Shown: positions 7,869-16,487, counted from the stretch's first letter. The stretch is 64,000 nucleotides of DNA from Clostridia bacterium (GCA_017466365.1 JAFTUG010000007.1:62001-126000), one strand, 5' to 3'. Numbers and translations: made by a program. Notes: generated by a model from the letters alone, not told the origin.

Positions 7869-7903
7869 AAAAGGCTTGCATAGGCAATCAACCTATGCAA
7901 GCC
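7868..7903 (-). terminator. Terminator of pduL
   Basis: Perfect 12-bp stem GGCTTGCATAGG/CCTATGCAAGCC with a 7-nt loop. On the minus strand it is followed by six T residues, so it terminates pduL. The plus-strand side, after mazF, lacks a clean T-run. Confidence 0.85.
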
Positions 7904-7932
7904 ATAAATTTCGCTTTGCGAATCAATTCCGA

Positions 7933-8505
7933 TTAAAGAATTTCACCCATCATGCCGGGTACTGCACCTGCTGCATTTGATTCGTCTGTATCAATATGCA
8001 TTGCAAGAGCAAAGTTGGGGTTAACTCTTACAACAACATCATCAAAAATAAGCTTTCTGCCGTCCGATTCAACCTTAACGCAAACAATCTGCTTATCCTC
8101 AAGGCCGTACTTTTCAGCATCAGCGGGAGTTGCGTGGATATGTCTCTTTGCGGAAATAACGCCGCAGTCGATTTCAACTTCACCCTTGGGGCCTACAAGC
8201 TTGCACTTGCCGCTTGCTGCGATATCGCCACTCTCACGAACGGGAGCCTTAACACCGATTGAACGAGCGTCTGTGAGTGAAAGCTCAACTTGAGTTGAGG
8301 GACGGATGGGTCCGAGAATTGAGACAGCGGGGAAGCTGCCCTTTTCACCTACAACTGCTACTCTTTCTTCGCATGCAAACTGACCGGGCTGTGAAAGGTC
8401 TTTCTTATGTGTGAGTTCATAGCCTTCGCCGAAAAGAACATCAAGGTCAGCACGGCTTACATGAACATGTCTGGCTGAAGTTTCAACAAGAACTTCCTTT
8501 TTCAT
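7933..8505 (-). CDS. pduL: Phosphate propanoyl/acetyltransferase PduL
   Basis: 190 residues. The two half-domains of PduL show paired zinc-ligand motifs, VETSARHVHVS near the N-terminus and KRHIHATPADAE in the second half, plus LGPIRPSTQVELSLTDA. PduL interconverts acyl-CoA and acyl-phosphate and substitutes for Pta. There is no N-terminal microcompartment-targeting extension and no shell gene nearby, so a cytosolic role in acetate or propionate formation is likely. It is monocistronic with its own terminator. Confidence 0.93.
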   Translation of the reverse strand: MKKEVLVETSARHVHVSRADLDVLFGEGYELTHKKDLSQPGQFACEERVAVVGEKGSFPAVSILGPIRPSTQVELSLTDARSIGVKAPVRESGDIAASGKCKLVGPKGEVEIDCGVISAKRHIHATPADAEKYGLEDKQIVCVKVESDGRKLIFDDVVVRVNPNFALAMHIDTDESNAAGAVPGMMGEIL

Positions 8506-8540
8506 AGTAAATCACCTTTTATTTAAAATTTATTTTTACG

Positions 8541-8576
8541 CAACAATGGTGACCGCACAAAACGGTCACCATTTTA
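8541..8576 (-). terminator. Hairpin downstream of the Thr/Ala-repeat lipoprotein gene
   Basis: Stem AATGGTGACC/GGTCACCATT with a 9-nt loop just after the lipoprotein stop. The T-tract is weak on the minus strand, so it may act as a stability hairpin. Confidence 0.45.
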
Positions 8577-8584
8577 AATATTAA

Positions 8585-9511
8585 TTACCAGTTGATTGTG
8601 TAGTCGTTCTCTGTTGAGAAGGGAAGAACAACATCTGTATCACCGAGGGGGATATAGAGAGTCCAATACATCATATAGTTAGCTGTAAGAACATTACCTG
8701 TAGCTGCATCAACAGTAACCTGTACTGTGCTTGCAGGATATGCTGTTGAAACTGTGCCAACGCTGAACATGCTCTTAACAACGCCGGGAATATAACCGTC
8801 AATGATGCCGGGAAGAACAACGTTGAAAGCCTTGGGAGCATGACCTGAACCGTGCTTATGGTTTTCTGAACGAGCATCATCCTTGGTTGTGATTCTGATT
8901 ATGTACTTACCGTCTTTTTCGGTAATCTTTGCATCCTTAACGTCAGCAGCGGTGAGCTTGCTTGCATATGTTTCGGTTTCAACAGGGAAATAAGCATTCT
9001 TATCTGCTGCAGAAGTCCAAGTTACGTTCTTCTTGCTGTCATCTTCACCCATGTTATCCTTGATAAGGCTCTGTCCGATTGAATCAAGAGCGCTGGGGAT
9101 ACCTGTGATTTCGCCTGCAACTGCATGCTTCATGTAGTTTGAAGTAATGCTCTTGGACTTTGACTTTGCATTATTGATAGCTGTGTTATAATATGCAACG
9201 ATTTCTTCTTTGCTCTGGGGCATAGCGTTTGCAGCAGCTGTTGTTTCAGCAGCTGTTGTTTCGCCTGCAACTGTTGTTTCATCTGTTGCGGCAGCTGTTG
9301 TATCTTCAACTGCAGCAGCTGTTGTGTCGTCTGTTGAAGCAGCGGTTGTATCCTCAATAGCAGCAGCTGTTGTGTCTTCAACTTCTGCAAAAGGATCTGC
9401 TGTTGTTTCTACGGGAGCGGTTGTTGTTTCATCTTCACTGTTGCCGCCGCATGCAGCAAAAGCAAATACGAATGAAAGTGCGAGAAGAATTGCAAGAATT
9501 TTCTTTGCCAT
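8585..9511 (-). CDS. Lipoprotein with Thr/Ala-rich linker, unknown function
   Basis: About 308 residues from the ATG at 9511, which sits behind GGAGGAAACGACA. A lipoprotein signal ends in the lipobox FAAC-GG. A roughly 70-residue low-complexity linker of DTTAA-type repeats (ETTTAPVETTADPF, EDTTAAA, DDTTAAA, ETTAAE) follows, then a globular part starting PQSKEEIVAYYNTAINNAKS. The linker resembles those that raise a domain above the cell wall. The globular domain contains a strand-rich DGKYIIRITTKDD region and a C-terminal TYPAS-TVQVTVDAATGNV-type segment. Function unknown. Confidence 0.82.
   Translation of the reverse strand: MAKKILAILLALSFVFAFAACGGNSEDETTTAPVETTADPFAEVEDTTAAAIEDTTAASTDDTTAAAVEDTTAAATDETTVAGETTAAETTAAANAMPQSKEEIVAYYNTAINNAKSKSKSITSNYMKHAVAGEITGIPSALDSIGQSLIKDNMGEDDSKKNVTWTSAADKNAYFPVETETYASKLTAADVKDAKITEKDGKYIIRITTKDDARSENHKHGSGHAPKAFNVVLPGIIDGYIPGVVKSMFSVGTVSTAYPASTVQVTVDAATGNVLTANYMMYWTLYIPLGDTDVVLPFSTENDYTINW
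9225..9425 (-). repeat. Degenerate 27-30 bp coding repeat (DTTAA units)
   Basis: Tandem degenerate units encoding (E/D)DTTAAA-like peptides in the lipoprotein linker. The units are rich in GCTGCTGTTGT-like triplets, a substrate for slippage and length variation. Confidence 0.7.
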
Positions 9512-9591
9512 TGTCGTTTCCTCCAAAAATTTAATTTTTGATACGCTGCGACATAATCCGATAAATTAATGCCGCAACGGCGTATGCAATA

Positions 9592-9620
9592 AGTATAGTA
9601 TAAAATTATTACAATTGCAA
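9592..9620 (-). promoter_or_regulatory. Promoter of the Thr/Ala-repeat lipoprotein
   Basis: TTGCAA (9615-9620) and TATACT (9592-9597) with a 17-bp spacer on the minus strand, about 80 bases before the start codon. Confidence 0.5.
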
Positions 9621-9692
9621 GTAAAAAATTAATATATCGGTCACATTTTTGCTGTTTATCAACATTTCATTAACATATTACCGTTTATGATT

Positions 9693-9727
9693 AAAAAATC
9701 GGCTCATACGAAACATCGCATGAGCCG
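9693..9727 (-). terminator. Terminator of the ABC binding-protein gene
   Basis: Stem CGGCTCATGCGA/TCGTATGAGCCG (one G-T pair) with a 4-nt loop and a run of six T on the minus strand, directly after the stop. Confidence 0.9.
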
Positions 9728-9733
9728 AAAATA

Positions 9734-10705
9734 TTAACCGAGATAATAGAAGTCCTCGCCGGGTATTCCGCTTTCAATGCAGGCACGCAGGCTTTCATCA
9801 ATAAATCTCATCATTTCTTCCTTTTCCGCATAACCTATGCTGCTGAAAGAAGCAATGTATGTCATTGCAATTTCTGCACTTTCAAACATTCCCGCAGAAT
9901 AAAGATGAATAGCTCCTGCTTCAGCGTTGTTTATAAGGAAGTTTACCGAAACCTCGTTGAACATTCTGAATTCATCTATAATTTCAGGATTTGCTTCAAT
10001 ATAATCGCTTCTTGCAACAACGCACGAATGCACGGGCATGCTTTTTCTCTTGCCAATCCATTCTGCGGTCATATCGATAACAACCTTTCTGCTTTCATCA
10101 GCAGGAAGCTTTGCGGCTTCGGGTCCTGTAAGCATAAGAATATATTCATCTTTATCTGCAATAGCGGCGGAAATTTCGGAAATGTTTTCAAAATACTGAA
10201 TATCGATATCTTTTTCAACATCAACCCCGTTGTCTGCTAATGAAGTTTTCACAAAAAGCTCGGTAGCATGGTCAGTCTTTAATGCATAAACCGTCTTTTT
10301 CTTAAGATTGGAAAAACTTGAAACGGAATTTCCCTTTTCAATAACATACATTGATGCCAAATTATTTACCGCAATAACCTTTATATCCGCTCCGCTGTTA
10401 TAGAGTTCTACAGCCTCTGCGATATCCATTGCCGCAATATCGGCTTTTCCGCTGCTTATTAGCTCCTTAACCTGCTGAACATCGTCGCAGTAATTCACTG
10501 AATAAGCATAGTCTCTGTCCTTTGCAAGCTTTGAAATACCCAATCCGGTTATATCCTTAACAGCTGCTACGTTCGTTTTCACTTCGCGGATATAGCTTGT
10601 TGTTGAAGGCGTTTCGGTCGGTGAGTCTTCACCGTTATCACCGCATGCAGCAAAAGATAAAAGCATTATCAAAGCCAGAACAGCGGCGGTAATCTTTTTT
10701 ATCAT
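9734..10705 (-). CDS. ABC transporter substrate-binding lipoprotein (NMT1/SsuA-like)
   Basis: About 323 residues from ATG at 10705 (GAGG eight bases upstream). The lipobox is LSFAAC-GD. The body reads like the NMT1/THI5, SsuA-TauA class: NVAAVKDITGLGISKLAKD, then ELISSGKADIAAMDIAEAVE and VIAVNNLASMYVIEKGNSV. The substrate could be a pyrimidine, sulfonate or another small organic compound; sequence alone does not decide. No permease or ATPase gene is adjacent, so it is an orphan binding protein or serves a transporter encoded elsewhere. Confidence 0.75.
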   Translation of the reverse strand: MIKKITAAVLALIMLLSFAACGDNGEDSPTETPSTTSYIREVKTNVAAVKDITGLGISKLAKDRDYAYSVNYCDDVQQVKELISSGKADIAAMDIAEAVELYNSGADIKVIAVNNLASMYVIEKGNSVSSFSNLKKKTVYALKTDHATELFVKTSLADNGVDVEKDIDIQYFENISEISAAIADKDEYILMLTGPEAAKLPADESRKVVIDMTAEWIGKRKSMPVHSCVVARSDYIEANPEIIDEFRMFNEVSVNFLINNAEAGAIHLYSAGMFESAEIAMTYIASFSSIGYAEKEEMMRFIDESLRACIESGIPGEDFYYLG

Positions 10706-10750
10706 GTCCCAAACCTCGTTTCTCATGTTATTTGTGGTTTAATTATATAA

Positions 10751-12355
10751 TCATTCCCCGTTATTGTCAATATTTTCACGTTCCAATATACCGTTAAGAT
10801 ACTCTGCCGTCTTATCTCCTTCGGCTTTTCTGATAAGATAATATCGCTTTGAATATTTGTTTGCCGATACCGAAACATGCCCGTTTTCCTCAACGGTTAT
10901 TTTTACGGGCTTTGAAAGAGAATAGTATTCTCCCTCGCCTTCAAATGCATAATGCACGGCAGTCAAATCCCAGCTTTCTCTCATCAGCGGCAGTTCTTTT
11001 TTGCCGAGAAAATATTTGTAGCAGTCAAACACGGGATTATCCTCATGCTCTTTCGCAAATCCCGTCTTGATTTTTTCACCAATTTCAAAACCCGAGCAAA
11101 CAATAATGTTTTTGAATTTTTCAAAAACCGTTGCGGCGGCAGACGGGTCGCATTCAATATTGAATTCCTTGCCTTTAGGGAATTTTCCTGCCATTGCAAC
11201 TATGGAATTAACCTTTTTGTTGAAAAGCTCAGGCTGTTCATTAAGCATTTGCGCAAGATTTGTAAGAGGACCGACGGAAATAACGGTTACGGAATCATCC
11301 TCCGCCTTTTTAAGAACAGATTCGTAGAATTCCGTTGCAGAAGCGGCATGAATTGCGCTGTTTTCATATTTGCAGTATTTCTTTGTTACAGGCTTATTGT
11401 ATTTATCGCCGTCTTTGAGAATTTCATATCCCTTATGCTGACCGATTTTTATATCTTCATATCCGTAATGCTCCGCAATTGCACGGATTGCACCGTTGCC
11501 GTAAGGATTTGAAGTGCAGTTTGCAAAACCAAGGATTTTAACATCGTATTTCTTTGCCATTTCAAACAAAACAGCCATTGCACCCGCATCATCGCAGTCG
11601 GGTCCGATATCGGTATCAAAAATGACGTATCGGCGGCTCTCCATAATCGGCTCATAGGGAGATTTGCCGTAATTATCCTCCGCCTTTGACATTTTCACGG
11701 CATATTTTATAACCCACGCAACCAGAGCAACGGGAATAAGAATTGCCGCTGCAAGCACTATTTTTTGCATCGGGAAATAATCATAGATACCGTCTCCGAG
11801 AATTGTAAATAAAATTACTCTTGGGAGAATTCCTCCGAGAGAAACAAGAAAATAGTGGAGAAATTTCATTCTGACTGCGCCGAGAAGAAGGCTTACTATA
11901 TCAATCGGAAATACAGGCAGAACACGGATAACAAAGATAGCGGAAAGCTTGTTTTTTTCCTGAAGAGAAAGAATCTTCTCTCCGTATTTGGTCTTTTCAA
12001 GCTTGTTTTTAACATAAGGTCCGCCCATTATTATGCCAAAAAGATAAGACGCGCTTACCTCTATGATTATTCCGACGGCATTGATAAGTATTGCCCAATG
12101 AGCAGGGAAACACATACCCACCGCAATATAAATAAGAGAAGCTGGAAGCACCAGAGTTATTGATTTAAGAAGATAAACTCCCCATATCGTGCCGACTGCA
12201 GCAAAAACACTCGAGCTTGAATCAACCAGCGCTCTTATATCTATGTTTTGCAAATCATCATATTTCCATATAATCAAGGCAATAATAAATACCGAAACTA
12301 TTATTCTTGCCGCAAGACCAATTGCGTGCGAAGAACGAAAAAGCTTTTCCTTCAT
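10751..12355 (-). CDS. VTT/DedA-like membrane domain fused to a nucleoside hydrolase
   Basis: One 534-residue frame with two unrelated modules. Residues 10-220 form a multi-helix membrane domain of the VTT/SNARE-associated (TVP38/DedA) type, with the conserved stretch FVIRVLPVFPIDIVSLLLGA at 141-160. From about residue 243 a nucleoside hydrolase (IUNH) domain begins, with the calcium-binding signature DTDIGPDCDD at 247-256 and later VISVGPLTNLA and AMAG. Nucleoside hydrolases cleave the N-glycosidic bond of nucleosides. The fusion would place such an activity on the membrane, facing the side of the domain C-terminus. ATG follows GGGAGGACTTATAAA. I know of no standard family with this arrangement. 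Confidence 0.85.
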   Translation of the reverse strand: MKEKLFRSSHAIGLAARIIVSVFIIALIIWKYDDLQNIDIRALVDSSSSVFAAVGTIWGVYLLKSITLVLPASLIYIAVGMCFPAHWAILINAVGIIIEVSASYLFGIIMGGPYVKNKLEKTKYGEKILSLQEKNKLSAIFVIRVLPVFPIDIVSLLLGAVRMKFLHYFLVSLGGILPRVILFTILGDGIYDYFPMQKIVLAAAILIPVALVAWVIKYAVKMSKAEDNYGKSPYEPIMESRRYVIFDTDIGPDCDDAGAMAVLFEMAKKYDVKILGFANCTSNPYGNGAIRAIAEHYGYEDIKIGQHKGYEILKDGDKYNKPVTKKYCKYENSAIHAASATEFYESVLKKAEDDSVTVISVGPLTNLAQMLNEQPELFNKKVNSIVAMAGKFPKGKEFNIECDPSAAATVFEKFKNIIVCSGFEIGEKIKTGFAKEHEDNPVFDCYKYFLGKKELPLMRESWDLTAVHYAFEGEGEYYSLSKPVKITVEENGHVSVSANKYSKRYYLIRKAEGDKTAEYLNGILERENIDNNGE

Positions 12356-12391
12356 TTTATAAGTCCTCCCGATTATGTTACCGATATAATA

Positions 12392-12419
12392 ATTATAATA
12401 CTCTTTTTACGATTGTAAA
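12392..12419 (-). promoter_or_regulatory. Promoter of the VTT-nucleoside hydrolase gene
   Basis: TTTACA (12414-12419), 16-bp spacer, TATAAT (12392-12397) on the minus strand. Confidence 0.5.
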
Positions 12420-12440
12420 GCAAAAAAACAATATTTTTTG

Positions 12441-12469
12441 TAGACAAACAAGTTTTAATATGGTATATT
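12441..12469 (+). promoter_or_regulatory. Promoter of the radical SAM gene
   Basis: TAGACA (12441-12446) and TATATT (12464-12469) with a 17-bp spacer, about 70 bases before the start. The hexamers are imperfect. Confidence 0.4.
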
Positions 12470-12538
12470 TAAGTTTATATATGATATAAATTCAGTCTGC
12501 TTTATTCAGCACTAACCTTCAGGAAGGAGGGTGTTACA

Positions 12539-13951
12539 ATGACCGTTAAAGAAAAAATAGAAAGAGCTTCCGCTTCTGTAGCATTTGACGGAATTTACAA
12601 GTATGTAAAAAAGAACCCCGAAGAAAACATAATAAAGCTCATTGACCTTGCCCAGAAGCTTATGGGCGGTGCTTTCCCCGAGAAGAATTTCGATTCCTTC
12701 CGCAAAGCAATCAATGACCCTGAAAATGTTTGGCACACCTTTGCAATGAATATCATCAATGAGTGTGACGGCGGAGTTATAAAAAATATGCTTCTTGCGC
12801 TCGGTCTCGGTGCGGGTGTTAACGGCACAAAAGCAGTAAGGGCAAACAGAGAAAAATATAAATGTAACATTCCTTTTATTATGCTTTTTGACCCGACCAG
12901 TGCATGTAACCTGCGCTGCAAAGGCTGCTGGTCTGCCGAATACGGTCACAAATCAAACCTTTCCCTTGAAGAGATGAGAAGCATTCTTCAGCAGGGAACG
13001 GAGCTCGGAACGCATCTTTATATGCTCACGGGCGGTGAGCCGCTTATCAAAAAGAATGAAGTAATCACTCTTTGCCGTGAAAATCCCGACTGCGCTTTCC
13101 TTGCATATACAAATGCCACTCTTATTGACCGCAAGCTCTGCGAAGAAATGAAAGAGGTTGGCAATCTGGCTCTTGCTTTGAGCATTGAGGGAACGGAAGA
13201 AAGCAACGACGCAAGACGCGGCGACGGTGCTTACAAAACAACAATTGAAGCCATGGATTTGCTTAAGGAATACGGTTTGCTTTACGGCATTTCCGTTTGC
13301 TATACAAGTCATAATATTCCTTCTGTTACAAGCGATGAATTCCTTGACCTCATGGTAAAAAAAGGAGCAAAGTTCGGTCTTTATTTCAACTATATGCCCG
13401 TAGGCAAGGATGCGGTTGTTGACCTTATTCCCACACCCGAGCAAAGAGCATTTATGTATGACTGGGTTCGCAAGGTCAGAAACGGAAAAACAGGAAAACC
13501 GATGTTTATTATGGACTTTCAGAATGACGGCGAATATGTCGGCGGTTGCATTGCAGGCGGAAGAAACTATATTCACATCAATTCCGAGGGTGATATGGAG
13601 CCTTGCGTATTCATTCACTATTCCGATTCAAACATCAGAACCCATACCATTCTTGAAGGACTCAAAAATCCTCTTTTCCAAGCATTCTGGCACAACCAGC
13701 CATTCAATGACAATCATTTAAGACCTTGCCCGATGCTTGAAAATCCGCAGTGTCTGCGTAAAATAATCGCTGAAACAGGCGCAAAATCAACAGACCTCAT
13801 TGAGCCTGAAAGTGCGGAAACACTTTGCTCTAAATGCGATAAATTTGCAAATGCCTGGGCACCGGTTGCCGAAGAGCTTTGGAACTCGCGAAATCACCCC
13901 CATCCCAAAACGCAGTATTACCGCGATACTCCCGAAGGAAAAGCAAAATAA
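12539..13951 (+). CDS. Radical SAM protein with SPASM-like C-terminus
   Basis: 470 residues. The radical SAM cluster motif is CNLRCKGC (Cys123, Cys127, Cys130), followed by YMLTGGEPLI. About 110 mostly helical residues precede it. The C-terminal third has further cysteines (GGCIAGG, MEPCVF, RPCPMLENPQC, LCSKCDKF) that could hold auxiliary Fe-S clusters as in SPASM/Twitch proteins. Its substrate is not evident: there is no RiPP precursor or partner gene next to it, and it is monocistronic with its own terminator. A very strong AAGGAGGGTG site precedes the ATG. Confidence 0.85.
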   Translation: MTVKEKIERASASVAFDGIYKYVKKNPEENIIKLIDLAQKLMGGAFPEKNFDSFRKAINDPENVWHTFAMNIINECDGGVIKNMLLALGLGAGVNGTKAVRANREKYKCNIPFIMLFDPTSACNLRCKGCWSAEYGHKSNLSLEEMRSILQQGTELGTHLYMLTGGEPLIKKNEVITLCRENPDCAFLAYTNATLIDRKLCEEMKEVGNLALALSIEGTEESNDARRGDGAYKTTIEAMDLLKEYGLLYGISVCYTSHNIPSVTSDEFLDLMVKKGAKFGLYFNYMPVGKDAVVDLIPTPEQRAFMYDWVRKVRNGKTGKPMFIMDFQNDGEYVGGCIAGGRNYIHINSEGDMEPCVFIHYSDSNIRTHTILEGLKNPLFQAFWHNQPFNDNHLRPCPMLENPQCLRKIIAETGAKSTDLIEPESAETLCSKCDKFANAWAPVAEELWNSRNHPHPKTQYYRDTPEGKAK

Positions 13952-13966
13952 AGCTATATAATATCA

Positions 13967-14003
13967 GAACGCTGAAGTTTTGTAACTTCAGCGTTCTTTT
14001 TTC
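13967..14003. terminator. Bidirectional terminator between radical SAM and symporter genes
   Basis: Perfect 13-bp stem GAACGCTGAAGTT/AACTTCAGCGTTC with a 4-nt loop and T-run on the plus strand; it serves convergent genes. Confidence 0.92.
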
Positions 14004-14004
14004 T

Positions 14005-16422
14005 TTATTTACTCTTTTTTGCAGTTTTTTCTGCTCTGATTTTTTCAGCATATGCCTTTTCCTCTGCCTTCTTGCGTTCGATTTCGGCGGCGGCATCTGC
14101 CATTGCCTGTTCATGGCGAAGCTTTGCATCTTCGTACATTGCAGCAATTTCATCAAATCTTGCGTAATTATCGCTCTGTGTTATAAGCTTCTTTGCATTG
14201 ATATAGGGCTTCGCAGCACGGTTATAAACAGAGTTTTCGTTTGTAGCCTTTTTGATTTCGGCTTCAACATTCTTCTGCTCCGCTCTGATTTTCTTGACAG
14301 CCTTCATATATTCATCAATTGCAGGCTTATCTTTTCTGTCTCTTGCAGCATAAAGCTTTTTATAGGTTGCTTCAAGCTCTTCTGCAAGCTTATCTTCTTT
14401 ATCAAACAGAGTTTCAAATATGCCTGTATCAAATTCTTTTATGCCGTTCGGGAAATATTTATCGGCTGATTTTTTGGCATAAATAAAATCTTTCGCCTGC
14501 GAAACAGCTGCCTTCTTATATTCCTTTTCTTCGGATGTACCGCCGGGAAGAGCTTTTGCTGCTTTAAGCTCGGAAGCATCAAAATTATATATAGCCTCAT
14601 AGCCTGCACTTGCGGTTTTGCGAGCCTCTTCAAGCTGCATCTTACCGAAGGAAGTATTAAATCTGTTCATCTCATCAATAACATACTTGGAAATTTCAAG
14701 ATTCTGATTGAAAGCAACGGCATCTTTATATGCCTTTTTCGCAGCTTTCTTTTCTTCCTTGCCGGAAGCGTTTTTCTTTGCAGCCTTAAGCTCCTTGAGA
14801 TTCTTGGGTTTCTTTCCGTTAAGCTCATTTGCTTCTTTGATTATTTCAATCGCTTCAACAAGATCTCTGTCCTTAAGAACACCGTTGCCGTAATCTTCAA
14901 ACAGAGCACGGATTTTAAGAACCTTAATCATACCCTGCTGCTTGATTTCGGAGAGGTCATAGAAGAAATAAGGAACAACATTCAAAAATGCACCGAGAAC
15001 AGAAACTGAAATCAGAACTCCGAAAATGCTTATAAATGTTTCTCTGTGATAAAGAACATTATATACATTAGTCGGGTCAAGAAGCTCACCCTCCTGAGCT
15101 ACTATCTCAGGAAGAAGCTCTTTGAGCTTTGTTTCGTTGAAGCCGATCTTCTCATAAATAGCGGGAAGAACGGAGCTTGTTGCCATGGTAATCACGCTTC
15201 CGATAAGACCTACCGCAGCAAACATACCATCAATTCTTTCGCCTGTGATATACTGCTGATAGTCACGGATATCGCCATTAAGACTGGGAGTGAGAATATG
15301 TCCAAAAGAACCGAAAAGTGCATTAAACCACAGACATATCATAACGAGCCAGATCATAATGCTCATATCAACGTATTTTACTACGGGATAAACAAGTGCA
15401 ATGAACAGAATATTCATTGAGTTTATTAAAATAAGGGTATTCTTTTTTCCTAATTTTTTAATTGAGAGAGGAGCGAGAAGCATACCCCAGAAAGAAGCGT
15501 TTCCGTAAATTGTAAACAAAAGAGAATATTCACCGCTTGAGCAAGCGTGCTGATAAGAATAGAGCCAGTTAAGAATGCTTCCGTAGGCACTTTCAAGGAA
15601 ACCGAGCCAACCGGCAAGAGAAATAACCCAGAAATATTTGTTCTTTGCAACGGCACGGACCGCATCGATGAATTTAATCTGAACAACATGGGTTTTTGCC
15701 TGAACGATTTTTTCTTCTGTATTAACATAAACAATAACACTCAGAAGGAATCCGATAATGAGTATAGGAGGCCAGATATATCTGTAAAGTCTGATATCAT
15801 TGAGGTTATTTGTTCCGATAATAGATGTTGCAAGAAGAGGAATAACTGCATTTGTTATTGTGGGAGCAAGTGAATCCGTAACCGACTTGATGGAGGAAAC
15901 ATTGGCACGCTCCTGAGTGTTGGGAGAAAGAACAACGATATAGTTATCGTATGCGTCATAAAGGAAATTATAGAAGAACTGGAAGCCAATATTGAAAAGA
16001 AGAACAACAACACATTTCATGAGCTGGCTTCCCATCTTTTCATAGGGCATCCAGAAATATCCGACCGCAAGAACAATGGTAGGAAGACCCATAGTCAGAA
16101 TATACGGTCTGTACTTACCTTTTCTGTTTCGGGCATTATCGATTATGTAAGCTCTGAACATTGTCAGCGGGAAGCTGATAACAACCGCAAGAATGTATAT
16201 AAAATACATATTCATCGGTTCAATACCTATAGTGTTGCCGACAAAAACATTTGTTGCCGAAAGCAACACACCGGATATACAGGTGATTATAAATTTAACA
16301 CCTATTCCGCCGCCTGCAAGAGAAACGATTTCCTTAAAATTCATGTAGTTACCGAGAGGGGGTGTTTTCCAATAGGTTTTAACCTTGGAAATTCCCTCTT
16401 TTGCCATTCCGACCAAATTCAT
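14005..16422 (-). CDS. GPH-family sugar:cation symporter with long C-terminal coiled coil
   Basis: 805 residues. The first 500 or so form a 12-helix MFS transporter of the glycoside-pentoside-hexuronide type (AGGGIGVKFIITCISGVLLS, RGKYRPYILTMGLPTI). The usual family length is 450-500. The remaining 300 residues form a highly charged, Lys/Glu/Ala-rich cytoplasmic region of probable long helices (LKAAKKNASGKEEKKAAKKA, EYMKAVKKIRAEQKNVEAEI, AEIERKKAEEKAYAEKIRAE). This tail matches neither an IIA-like regulatory domain nor another domain I recognise. The divergent neighbour is an FGGY kinase, suggesting uptake and phosphorylation of one sugar or glycoside. Confidence 0.85.
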   Translation of the reverse strand: MNLVGMAKEGISKVKTYWKTPPLGNYMNFKEIVSLAGGGIGVKFIITCISGVLLSATNVFVGNTIGIEPMNMYFIYILAVVISFPLTMFRAYIIDNARNRKGKYRPYILTMGLPTIVLAVGYFWMPYEKMGSQLMKCVVVLLFNIGFQFFYNFLYDAYDNYIVVLSPNTQERANVSSIKSVTDSLAPTITNAVIPLLATSIIGTNNLNDIRLYRYIWPPILIIGFLLSVIVYVNTEEKIVQAKTHVVQIKFIDAVRAVAKNKYFWVISLAGWLGFLESAYGSILNWLYSYQHACSSGEYSLLFTIYGNASFWGMLLAPLSIKKLGKKNTLILINSMNILFIALVYPVVKYVDMSIMIWLVMICLWFNALFGSFGHILTPSLNGDIRDYQQYITGERIDGMFAAVGLIGSVITMATSSVLPAIYEKIGFNETKLKELLPEIVAQEGELLDPTNVYNVLYHRETFISIFGVLISVSVLGAFLNVVPYFFYDLSEIKQQGMIKVLKIRALFEDYGNGVLKDRDLVEAIEIIKEANELNGKKPKNLKELKAAKKNASGKEEKKAAKKAYKDAVAFNQNLEISKYVIDEMNRFNTSFGKMQLEEARKTASAGYEAIYNFDASELKAAKALPGGTSEEKEYKKAAVSQAKDFIYAKKSADKYFPNGIKEFDTGIFETLFDKEDKLAEELEATYKKLYAARDRKDKPAIDEYMKAVKKIRAEQKNVEAEIKKATNENSVYNRAAKPYINAKKLITQSDNYARFDEIAAMYEDAKLRHEQAMADAAAEIERKKAEEKAYAEKIRAEKTAKKSK

Positions 16423-16458
16423 ATTTTTCCTCCTGACAATTCATTTTATATAGATTTT

Positions 16459-16487
16459 ATTATATCAAAACAAACAAAAAATTGCAA
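16459..16487 (-). promoter_or_regulatory. Promoter of the symporter gene
   Basis: TTGCAA (16482-16487), 17-bp spacer, TATAAT (16459-16464) on the minus strand. Confidence 0.55.

Noticed and set aside
7933..8505. Bacterial microcompartment locus
   Set aside because: Only PduL is present, without targeting peptide, shell proteins or signature enzymes.
9225..9425. Possible CRISPR array or tandem regulatory repeat
   Set aside because: Units are degenerate, in frame and encode a Thr/Ala linker; there are no unique spacers and no cas genes.
9512..9526. Upstream TTG start for the Thr/Ala lipoprotein
   Set aside because: It overlaps the Shine-Dalgarno sequence of the ATG at 9511, and would put five extra residues before a normal signal peptide.
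10952..11512. 186-codon open frame on the plus strand opposite the VTT-nucleoside hydrolase gene
   Set aside because: It is the reverse complement of a well-conserved hydrolase domain, has no ribosome site, and its product is rich in Phe/Cys/Ile with no family resemblance.
12953..13618. 221-codon frame opposite the radical SAM gene
   Set aside because: Antisense shadow of a clear radical SAM coding region; no start site support.
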